The position numbers and the translations under genes are program-made. The notes beneath the pieces are model-generated. The model was not told where the DNA came from, did not search any database, and saw only the letters and a program-made list of their open reading frames with translations. A DNA stretch of 5,938 bases from Bacteroidales bacterium (GTDB taxonomy: Bacteria; Bacteroidota; Bacteroidia; Bacteroidales; GCA-2748055): NCBI GenBank assembly GCA_029934875.1, contig JAOZLK010000305.1, forward strand, positions 1 through 5,938, given 5' to 3'. Below are positions 1 to 5,938 of the stretch, one piece after another; positions within the stretch are counted from its first letter, which is position 1; every line of letters starts with the position of its first letter.

Positions 1-1869
1 CAGAACGATGTCATGGAAGCAGAATATGACTTTTTCTATACTGGGTGGGAGGAAAAAGATGGAGCCCTCCTGAACCCATGGGGTTTGAACCTGCATAAGA
101 ACAACACGGTTAGTTATCACCAGCCAAAGCCAGGAACCAGTAACAACAGTTTATTCCTGCTTAAAATACTGAATGACTCTGTACGGGATGGATCGAAGCC
201 GGTGACTGATCCCGATGATTACATGATTGTTGACAGGCATCAGAAGGATCCGACTGCGGATAAATTTTACCTCTCAGGTAGAGATCTGAATGTTCCTAAG
301 CCCAACGGATGGTCTATCGTACGTAATCCAGATGTATGGCGGGGCGTTGATGAGCCAGCAGAAGGGTTTGGAGATGATGGAGGCCGGAGTGCAGAGAATT
401 CAGAATGGGATATAGTGAACTTCAGGGATCCGGGTTCGGGACTTGATAATTTGACATTCCATAAGAATCTCGGATTCCATATACTTGATCCCATTACTGC
501 TCATCAATCTACGGTTACCTCCGTTAAAATGAAGGTTACACCGGGGTATGAGGGTGCCCTTACGATTACCGGAGATCTGTCAGGTCTTACTGTATCAGAT
601 TTCCTTGCAGTACTGGATAAGGCCGATCCCGGTCAGGTGCTCCATGTAATCAGTGGTGAAGATACACTGGCGACCGATGCAGCTGTTGCAGCCGATATGA
701 TTCTGAGTGTGATTTCAGTTGATGAAAAGAACACCAGCAACTATACCCTGGTGAATTCACCATTGAGTGCAGACAATTTGCTTGTGGCAGCTGAGGGATC
801 AGGTTTGACGGTAACTCTTGCAGAGGATGAAGGATCCGTTTCAGGGGTAGTTGCAGGTGCGACTATTACCTCTCTACTTGATAACCTGACGGTTCCGGCA
901 GAAGCTGTGTTGAACGTGATTGACGGAGACGATGTTCAGGTCTCACTGAAGACGATGAATTTCGATTCAACGATTGTTGAAACCACGGTTGGTCCAAATG
1001 TATTCCTGGAAGTGGTGGCGGAAAATGGCGATGCCGCAGTATACAGCCTGGACTTCGGTTATACATCATCTGAAGCTGTATTGCTCTCAAATGTATTTGC
1101 TGTTGACCAGGAATTCATGGTTGTGAAGGGTTTACCAGAAGGGATGACCGTCAGTGCAATACTGGAACTTGTCTATCCAAATGAAAATGCGACTATAATG
1201 GTTGTTGATAATATGGGCTTCCCACGTACACTTGGAGGCTTATACCAGGATGACATGGTTGAGGTGACTTCAGAAGATGAGAGTACAGTAGTATTATATA
1301 ATCTGAACTTCCTGAATGTCAACACGGCGCCACTGGTTTCGGTTGACGGGGCTGATGCTGCAGAAACCGGCAAAGCGATAAGCTACACCGCTGAAGTAAG
1401 TGATGATGGCTTGCCAGCCGGATCAACATTGACATACCAATGGGCGATCACATCGGGTGATGCAGGTACGGTGACCATTTCTGCTGCTGATCAGCTTGAT
1501 ACGGATATCACTTTTGCTGCTGAAGGAGACTTTGAGTTGAGCTTCACAGCATCCGATGGTGAACTATCCACCGTAGTTGTGAGTGCCATCTCAGTGACCC
1601 TGGGTACCGGTATTGCCTCACCGGATCTTTCGACCATCAATGTGTATCCGAATCCGGCCAATGAGTTCCTGTTTGTGGAATTCGGAAGTCTGAATGTATC
1701 AGGCGCCAGGGTGAGCATTATTGATATGGTTGGAAGCGTGGTTTATGATGAATCCCATTTCAATAGCCAGGCAGAGATTGGTCTGGAAAGCCTTGGAAAG
1801 GGAATGTATTTCATCAACATCTCCATCGATGGCCATAATACGGTACGTAAACTGAATATCATTAAGTAG
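1..1869 (+). CDS. T9SS-secreted multidomain surface protein, 5'-truncated by window edge
   Basis: The frame is open from base 1, so the first ATG at 13 is probably internal and the real start lies upstream; 622 residues are visible, numbered here from base 1. Residues about 1-165 resemble the end of a lamin-tail-like domain in Bacteroidota secreted proteins: a GWSIVRNPDVWRG stretch, then NSEWDIV and NLGFH. This match is from memory of the pattern and is tentative. Residues about 175-440 form three divergent repeats of roughly 85-90 residues, each with a short 'G-(L/A)T(V/I)S-x-(F/L)L' type segment, a hydrophobic 'VxxxD/G' strand and an ending like ENGDAAVYSLDF. Residues 441-535 are PKD-like (NTAP start, SDDGLPAGSTLTYQW, TASDGELS). 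Residues 540-622 are a type A sorting domain (YPNP at 549-552, GKGMYFINIS near the end). The protein is therefore expected to cross the outer membrane by T9SS and be anchored or released. No catalytic motif is visible, and any enzymatic domain would lie upstream. Two TAG codons stand in tandem at the stop, and a terminator follows. Confidence 0.85.
   Translation, partial: QNDVMEAEYDFFYTGWEEKDGALLNPWGLNLHKNNTVSYHQPKPGTSNNSLFLLKILNDSVRDGSKPVTDPDDYMIVDRHQKDPTADKFYLSGRDLNVPKPNGWSIVRNPDVWRGVDEPAEGFGDDGGRSAENSEWDIVNFRDPGSGLDNLTFHKNLGFHILDPITAHQSTVTSVKMKVTPGYEGALTITGDLSGLTVSDFLAVLDKADPGQVLHVISGEDTLATDAAVAADMILSVISVDEKNTSNYTLVNSPLSADNLLVAAEGSGLTVTLAEDEGSVSGVVAGATITSLLDNLTVPAEAVLNVIDGDDVQVSLKTMNFDSTIVETTVGPNVFLEVVAENGDAAVYSLDFGYTSSEAVLLSNVFAVDQEFMVVKGLPEGMTVSAILELVYPNENATIMVVDNMGFPRTLGGLYQDDMVEVTSEDESTVVLYNLNFLNVNTAPLVSVDGADAAETGKAISYTAEVSDDGLPAGSTLTYQWAITSGDAGTVTISAADQLDTDITFAAEGDFELSFTASDGELSTVVVSAISVTLGTGIASPDLSTINVYPNPANEFLFVEFGSLNVSGARVSIIDMVGSVVYDESHFNSQAEIGLESLGKGMYFINISIDGHNTVRKLNIIK
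1616..1866 (+). other. T9SS type A C-terminal sorting domain of the first protein
   Basis: The last ~83 residues begin after a short linker (LGTGIASP) and show INVYPNPANEF, a beta-rich middle with IIDMVGSVVYD, and a GKGMYFINI then VRKLNIIK end. This is the standard order of the Por secretion tail or type A sorting domain. In known systems the domain directs the folded protein through the outer-membrane SprA translocon and is usually removed by the PorU sortase. Confidence 0.9.
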
Positions 1870-1898
1870 TAGTTTCATTTAGTAGTAGTAGTTTTCAG

Positions 1899-1935
1899 AG
1901 CCGCCTCAAGAGTGTCCTTGAGGCGGCTTTTTCTT
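1899..1935 (+). terminator. Rho-independent terminator
   Basis: A perfect 12-bp stem, AGCCGCCTCAAG (1899-1910) pairing with CTTGAGGCGGCT (1917-1928), encloses a 6-nt loop AGTGTC. It runs into a T-rich tract (TTTTTCTT from 1928). The strong GC stem followed by U-run is a textbook intrinsic terminator for the first gene. There is no matching A-tract on the left, so it reads as unidirectional (+). It ends only about 14 bp before the start codon of the next gene. Confidence 0.93.
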
Positions 1936-1949
1936 ATAAGAGCGTGAAA

Positions 1950-4940
1950 ATGAAAAAGGCATTCATCATATTATCCATTTTATCATACACCTTCTTCCTT
2001 GGAGCACAGGTCACATTATACACTGATTTTACTGACGAAAACTTAAAAAAAGAAGCTCTTCATAATATATGGACAGTTGCAAACCGGATAAGCCCTCAAA
2101 CCGGCGGAGGTGTAAGGGAAGGTATAGCTATTAATACTGTAAGAATGATTGGCGGTATAAATAGGAAAGTAAACGGGGAAAAAGTTCCATACCCTGACTT
2201 TGACCCCTGCACCTATGATTCTTCTGCACATACCTATGTCTACAACTGGGCACCTTTGAAATCACGTATTGATGCAATACTTGCAAGGGGGACAAGAATT
2301 CATCAGATTGTTCTTGATCAGCCGCCCTGGGCATTTCAGTATGGCTATGAATTCATACCGGAAGGAACAAGGGATAGCATTCATTTCAGAGAAGATGAAC
2401 GGGTTACAGGCTATGGCAATTCACTACCACCAGCAGACAAAGAAGCATACCATGATTTTATCAGGGCACTTATGGAAGAGCTGATTGCTACCTACGGTCA
2501 GTCTATGGTTGAATCGTGGCGTTTCAGGGTGGGTTCAGAGATTGAGACACCCGACCATTGGAAGGGTTCAAAGCAGGATTTTATTGAGCATTATGCCAAT
2601 ACCGAAAAGGCTGTGCGTTCCGTATTACCTGGTGCCAAAGTTGGCTTGCATACAAGGGAGCCCAATTTCATCTATAAGCAGGGAACTGTATTGAACTACA
2701 AGGGAGAGGTCATTTCATCTTTTGCAAATGATTTAATAGAGTATTGCTTTGATAACAATGTGACATACGATTTCTGGGGAGTTTCTGACTATGTCCTGAT
2801 AAACAGTATGGAGGACAGGGATATTTCTCAGAGATATGAAACGCTGGTAGCCCCCCTGGTAAATCACCCGAAATGGAATCCTGATGCCAGTATCGATATA
2901 ATGGAATACAAAGTAGTTATCTCTATGAATCCTCCCGATGGAGGATCCACACTTCCCTGCGAGACATCGCATACAGAGGTGTATCATATTGCTTTGGCTA
3001 ATCTGTTCTACAAGAATAAAACAAAAGGACTTGACCAGGTATTTCGCTGGGGACAGAGACCAAATAGTACAGATCCTCCCTCTATTGAACTATTGAGTTC
3101 CATGGAAGGGAAAATACGGTATCTGAATGAAAGATCTGGTAGTCCCGGGCTACCCGGAAATATGGTCAACGCCATTTTTAGTAAAAGTGATACATCCAGT
3201 GATTTTGACATTTTAGCATATAACTATAATGCCAGTTCCCTGGATTATGGAGCAGCAGAGGAAGTAGTAATATCCATTAAAACGGATTTGCCAGAGGGCT
3301 CAGTTATAAGTTATCGTTCCATGACTTACGGAAAAGATCAGAATAAACTCCAGAATTTCCTGAAAAATGAACCAGGCAGTGGCTGGATTAAACCCGGCTG
3401 GGATTGGAAGGGTTCTCCCACCCGCACTTTAAATGAAGCTGGAGTTGCAGCATGGAATTCATTTACAAATCCAAATCCTTGGTTTTGGACAGTATGGAAG
3501 GCTGTGACCACTGAAGCCCGAACTGATGGAGGCGAAGGATCTGAGATCAGAATCACCACGAATTTATCTTCCTTTTCATTTGAAAAATTTGAAATCAGGC
3601 ATGATGCGGAACTTGTTGAAGTGTTAAAACCGTCCCAGGCCCAGTGGACAAGCAATGAGGACTTTGAGCAATTCACCGCTTCTCAGATGAGTACGACTAT
3701 TATTGATAGTTTATTCATACTGAATATTGGAGGTGATTATCCAAAAATTGTTTTCAATTCTCCATACGATACAGGTCCTTTTGATAAGGTCAGGATCGTT
3801 GTAAAAAATGAAACGCTAAGTAGCATTTTTTGGTTTGCCTGGTATATTGACGGAGTAAAAAATCAAATGCGTTTTGCACCAAGCCCCAGTGTGAGCGATA
3901 CATTATTCCATGAATACCTTGTGGATCTAAGTGATAATACGAACTGGCAGGGAGTAGTCGATAACTTTAGCATTGAAACTGCCAATAGGGCCGGATCCGG
4001 AACGGTCACTTTTGATACTATTGAATTCATTGTAAGAGAAGATGTTGGTTTTCTCAATGTGACTGTAAATTCTATTGGAAGCGGTGCCGTAAGTCCTGGC
4101 TCAGGAACGTGCTATACGGGACAGCATGTGGAGTTTTCAGCGATTCCCTACCCGGGTTTTCAATTTGACGGGTGGACAGGTGATATTATAAGTCCGGATA
4201 ATCCGTTGACAATAGCCGTTGATGCTGATTTGAGCCTGACGGCTCATTTTTCATTAGTGCCTGAAAATCATACCTTAATAACCTCGGCGAATAATGGAAT
4301 AGTAGAACGATCTCCCGCCAAATCCTCTTATGAAGAGGGGTCCACCGTATTGCTTACAGCTGTACCCAACAAAGGATTTAAATTTGATTCATGGAGTGGT
4401 GATCTTATTGGTACTGAAAATCCATTTTTACTGACAATGGACACAGGTAAAAGTATTACTGCCAATTTCAGTCGTATCCGATATACTTTAAATGTAAGTG
4501 CAGAAAATGGTACTGTAGAAAGATCTCCGGACCAGGCTGACTATGACGAAGGTGCTACTGTACTGGTGAAAGCCTTTCCGGATGAGGGCTTTGTCTTCGG
4601 AAGCTGGAGTGGAGATATGTCAGATACCATTGATCGTATATCCATAGTCATGGATGCAGATAAGCATATTACCGCAAATTTCTCAATCATTCAGGGCTTG
4701 TCTCGAGGTAAGAATTTGAAGCCCATTACAATTTATCCGAATCCTTCATCCGGGCAATTTAATGTGAGCGTTAATAATGAGAAGGTTTCCTTCTATCATA
4801 TTTTCAATAGTCAGGGTGTAGAAATACAATCGGGTAACTTCAAACTGGAAACAGATATTGAAATTAAGGGAAGGGGAATCTATTTCATTCTGTTTGAGAC
4901 TGAAGATGAACGCTTTTCCCAGAAATTGATCGTGCAATAA
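1950..4940 (+). CDS. Secreted GH39-like glycoside hydrolase with InlB-type repeats and T9SS tail
   Basis: A complete gene of 996 residues from the ATG at 1950; an in-frame GTG at 1944 would add two residues. The ATG is preferred because it gives a standard signal peptide (MKKAFIILSILSYTFFLGA, probable cleavage near residue 19-20). No good Shine-Dalgarno is visible. Residues about 22-400 look like a clan GH-A TIM barrel close to GH39 (beta-xylosidase/iduronidase type): a VYNWAPLKSRIDAI segment, LDQPPWAF at 122-129, a PPADKEAYHDFI segment from 160, WRFRVGSEIETPDHW with E197 as likely acid/base, then AVRSVLPGAKVG, and DIMEYKV with E319 as likely nucleophile. The 122-residue spacing suits GH39. 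Residues about 400-550 are a beta-sandwich with a GW...WDWKGSP segment (478-489) like the GH39 accessory domain. Residues about 556-700 look like a jelly-roll, possibly carbohydrate-binding. Residues 701-912 hold three InlB B-type repeats, and 920-996 the T9SS sorting domain (YPNP at 929-932). It probably acts at the cell surface on a complex glycan. The substrate is unknown. The usual NEP motif is SEI here. It appears co-transcribed with the sulfatase downstream. Confidence 0.85.
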   Translation: MKKAFIILSILSYTFFLGAQVTLYTDFTDENLKKEALHNIWTVANRISPQTGGGVREGIAINTVRMIGGINRKVNGEKVPYPDFDPCTYDSSAHTYVYNWAPLKSRIDAILARGTRIHQIVLDQPPWAFQYGYEFIPEGTRDSIHFREDERVTGYGNSLPPADKEAYHDFIRALMEELIATYGQSMVESWRFRVGSEIETPDHWKGSKQDFIEHYANTEKAVRSVLPGAKVGLHTREPNFIYKQGTVLNYKGEVISSFANDLIEYCFDNNVTYDFWGVSDYVLINSMEDRDISQRYETLVAPLVNHPKWNPDASIDIMEYKVVISMNPPDGGSTLPCETSHTEVYHIALANLFYKNKTKGLDQVFRWGQRPNSTDPPSIELLSSMEGKIRYLNERSGSPGLPGNMVNAIFSKSDTSSDFDILAYNYNASSLDYGAAEEVVISIKTDLPEGSVISYRSMTYGKDQNKLQNFLKNEPGSGWIKPGWDWKGSPTRTLNEAGVAAWNSFTNPNPWFWTVWKAVTTEARTDGGEGSEIRITTNLSSFSFEKFEIRHDAELVEVLKPSQAQWTSNEDFEQFTASQMSTTIIDSLFILNIGGDYPKIVFNSPYDTGPFDKVRIVVKNETLSSIFWFAWYIDGVKNQMRFAPSPSVSDTLFHEYLVDLSDNTNWQGVVDNFSIETANRAGSGTVTFDTIEFIVREDVGFLNVTVNSIGSGAVSPGSGTCYTGQHVEFSAIPYPGFQFDGWTGDIISPDNPLTIAVDADLSLTAHFSLVPENHTLITSANNGIVERSPAKSSYEEGSTVLLTAVPNKGFKFDSWSGDLIGTENPFLLTMDTGKSITANFSRIRYTLNVSAENGTVERSPDQADYDEGATVLVKAFPDEGFVFGSWSGDMSDTIDRISIVMDADKHITANFSIIQGLSRGKNLKPITIYPNPSSGQFNVSVNNEKVSFYHIFNSQGVEIQSGNFKLETDIEIKGRGIYFILFETEDERFSQKLIVQ
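3615..4049 (+). other. Putative jelly-roll / carbohydrate-binding-like module
   Basis: Residues about 556-700 of the glycosidase sit between the catalytic unit and the repeats. Alternating strands with aromatic residues (SSIFWFAWYIDG), then a YLVDLSDNTNWQGVVDNFSIE stretch and a closing GTVTFDTIEFIV, follow the pattern of jelly-roll modules in Bacteroidota carbohydrate-active enzymes. The closing pattern is typical where a structural 'G-x-V-x-D-x-I' strand ends the domain. Function as a carbohydrate-binding module is inferred from pattern and position, not from a recognised family. Confidence 0.5.
4050..4685 (+). repeat. Three tandem divergent InlB B-type repeats (protein level)
   Basis: Three consecutive units of about 69 residues lie at residues 701-769, 774-842 and 844-912. 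Each has a short strand pair, then a 'G..V..SP....Y..G..V...A.P..GF.F..WSGD' core, then an ending '...(M/V)D....(I/L)TA(N/H)FS'. Instances are GFQFDGWTGD, GFKFDSWSGD and GFVFGSWSGD. This is the divergent InlB B-repeat (Flg_new-like) signature common in bacterial surface proteins. Units 2 and 3 are the closest pair, sharing NG-VERSP. They probably act as a stalk or spacer between the enzyme and the sorting domain, and a glycan- or surface-contact role is possible. The units have diverged, so this is old duplication rather than a recent DNA repeat. Confidence 0.85.
4707..4937 (+). other. T9SS type A C-terminal sorting domain of the glycosidase
   Basis: Residues 920-996 follow a short linker (GLSRGKN) after the last repeat. 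They show ITIYPNPSSGQFNVSV, a central YHIFNSQGVEIQSG strand pair and a GRGIYFILFE then FSQKLIVQ end. These are the canonical elements of the Por secretion tail, so the enzyme is expected to be exported by T9SS and held at or released from the cell surface. Confidence 0.9.
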
Positions 4941-4997
4941 TTATAATATGAATAGAAGATCACACCCGGGATTAATAGTACTTTTTGGTAAGTAGAA
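4941..4997 (+). other. Short intergenic gap without terminator
   Basis: These 57 bp between the glycosidase stop and the sulfatase start are AT-rich. I see no stem-loop with a T-run, which favours read-through and an operon. No convincing Bacteroidota promoter (a TTTG near -33 with TAnnTTTG near -7) was found. Confidence 0.6.
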
Positions 4998-5938
4998 ATG
5001 ATGAGAAATATTTTCGTCATAATATTCTTCTTTTTTTCATTGTTGAGTTTTGCAGCAGACAAACCCAACATTGTATTTATCCTTGTTGACGACCTTGGTT
5101 GGGTAGATGTAAGTACCGGGAACTCAAATGAATCCAGAGGTTCAATTATATACCAAACTCCCAATATTGACCGAATTGCTGATGAGGGGATGTCATTTAC
5201 CCATGCATATACCCAGCAAAATTGTTCTCCGACCCGGGCATCTTTACTTACAGGATTGTATCCTACAGATCAGGATAATGGGGTTTTTAATGTGACTTCC
5301 CTGGCAAGGGATGACAATAATACATTGAAGCCCATACTTATCACTCCGCCAGAACAACAAAATAAGATTTTGAGCACCGGTGTGACAATGTTTGATATGG
5401 CAAATGTGGCTGGATATACAAGCTGTTTCGTGGGGAAAGACCATGGAACTGGCGCATCTGAAAACATAGGCGTAGATGTCGGAGTAGCTGTACCAGGTGC
5501 ATTTAGTGCTACAGTTGGGGGAAAACAAGTGCAATCCTATTATTTTGCGCTAAATAGCGACACTGATGGCTGGACCTTTAATGGAGAGGGAATTGATCAG
5601 TATGCCCTGCCTTACACCTCAGAATATGTGAACAGTAAACTTCAGCCTGTCGTGAATGGCAATAATCTGGCCTTGCTGCCAGGAACGGCCAAGCACCAGA
5701 CAGATGCTATAGGCGATTTTTGTGAAGATTATATCAGAGATGAAGCAGTAAAAGACAAGCCTTTTTTCTTGTATGTACCATTCCATGCAGTGCACTATAA
5801 AATTGCCGGTCGCCCGGATCTCGTAGCGAAATACCTGGACAAAGGTTATAATGCAGCCCTTGCTGAATATGCGGCAATGATCGAAACTGTGGATCAAAAT
5901 ATAGGCAGGATTTATATGGCTTTAAAAGATCCCAATGT
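4998..5938 (+). CDS. Cys-type S1 family sulfatase, 3'-truncated by window edge
   Basis: The frame is open from the ATG at 4998 (a second ATG follows at 5001) to the window end, giving 313 residues of a family usually 450-600 long. The N-terminus MMRNIFVIIFFFFSLLSFAA is a signal peptide, so it is exported, probably to the periplasm; no T9SS tail can be seen because the end is missing. Sulfatase landmarks appear in order: NIVFILVDDLGW with metal-ligand D31 and D32; the signature CSPTRASLLTG with C76, the residue matured to formylglycine; GYTSCFVGKDHG with K147 and H149; and PFFLYVPFHAVH with H266. A YNAALAEYAAMIETVDQNIGRI helix follows. The enzyme hydrolyses sulfate esters, probably of a glycan given the glycosidase directly upstream. 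Because the key residue is Cys, it would need an anaerobic sulfatase-maturating enzyme or formylglycine-generating enzyme encoded elsewhere. The usual GKWHLG motif reads GKDHGTG here. Substrate and SulfAtlas subfamily are not assignable by eye. Confidence 0.92.
   Translation, partial: MMRNIFVIIFFFFSLLSFAADKPNIVFILVDDLGWVDVSTGNSNESRGSIIYQTPNIDRIADEGMSFTHAYTQQNCSPTRASLLTGLYPTDQDNGVFNVTSLARDDNNTLKPILITPPEQQNKILSTGVTMFDMANVAGYTSCFVGKDHGTGASENIGVDVGVAVPGAFSATVGGKQVQSYYFALNSDTDGWTFNGEGIDQYALPYTSEYVNSKLQPVVNGNNLALLPGTAKHQTDAIGDFCEDYIRDEAVKDKPFFLYVPFHAVHYKIAGRPDLVAKYLDKGYNAALAEYAAMIETVDQNIGRIYMALKDPN

Noticed and set aside
1944..1946. GTG as the start codon of the glycosidase
   Set aside because: The ATG six bases later gives an equally good signal peptide with a normal Met-Lys-Lys start; the GTG adds only two residues and has no better ribosome binding site.
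3338..3676. A 112-codon open frame on the minus strand
   Set aside because: It lies wholly inside the glycosidase coding sequence, has no recognisable domain and is a shadow of that gene.
4979..4987. TACTTTTTG as a Bacteroidota -7 promoter element for the sulfatase
   Set aside because: Spacing within the element is off by one, no TTTG lies about 19-20 bp upstream, and the transcript start would fall at the start codon.
4948..4995. A 15-codon frame (ATG to TAG) ending just before the sulfatase start, as a possible leader peptide
   Set aside because: It has no ribosome binding site, no codon run typical of a leader peptide and no attenuator hairpin; this length is expected by chance.
5244..5534. 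Minus-strand open frames across the sulfatase region (also 4880-5164 and 5619-5897)
   Set aside because: They overlap a plus-strand frame carrying all the sulfatase motifs in order, and their translations show no family features.

Overview
The window looks like part of a polysaccharide-degradation locus from a free-living, probably marine or sediment, member of the Bacteroidota. The strongest pointer is that two consecutive genes encode secreted multidomain proteins ending in a type A C-terminal sorting domain of the type IX secretion system (T9SS). Each domain has a YPNP motif and a terminal beta-rich segment closing with GMYF or GIYF and a KL-I-like end. T9SS is essentially confined to the Bacteroidota. 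The lack of clear Shine-Dalgarno sequences fits the same phylum. The habitat is inferred from gene content only.

Layout, all on the + strand. (1) Positions 1-1869 hold the 3' part of a large secreted protein whose start lies before the window. Its N-terminal part resembles the end of a lamin-tail-like domain. Three divergent repeats of about 85-90 residues follow, then a PKD-like domain and the sorting domain. (2) A strong intrinsic terminator lies at 1899-1935. (3) Positions 1950-4940 hold a complete 996-residue exported protein with a GH39-like (clan GH-A) glycosidase barrel and its beta-sandwich, a jelly-roll-like module, three divergent InlB B-type repeats and a sorting domain. (4) After 57 bp with no terminator, a Cys-type S1 (formylglycine-dependent) sulfatase begins at 4998 and runs off the window end.

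The glycosidase and the sulfatase look co-transcribed. The natural inference is that they act on the same sulfated glycan: the sulfatase removes sulfate esters and the glycosidase cuts the backbone or terminal sugars. The substrate cannot be read from the sequence. The first gene is separated from this pair by the terminator. It may be an adhesin-like or enzyme-associated surface protein, but its catalytic part, if any, is outside the window.

No RNA genes, CRISPR arrays, insertion sequences or att-like repeats were seen. The most noteworthy point is the glycosidase. Its overall motif order is GH39-like, but the clan GH-A Asn-Glu-Pro acid/base motif reads Ser-Glu-Ile, suggesting a divergent and possibly uncharacterised (sub)family.
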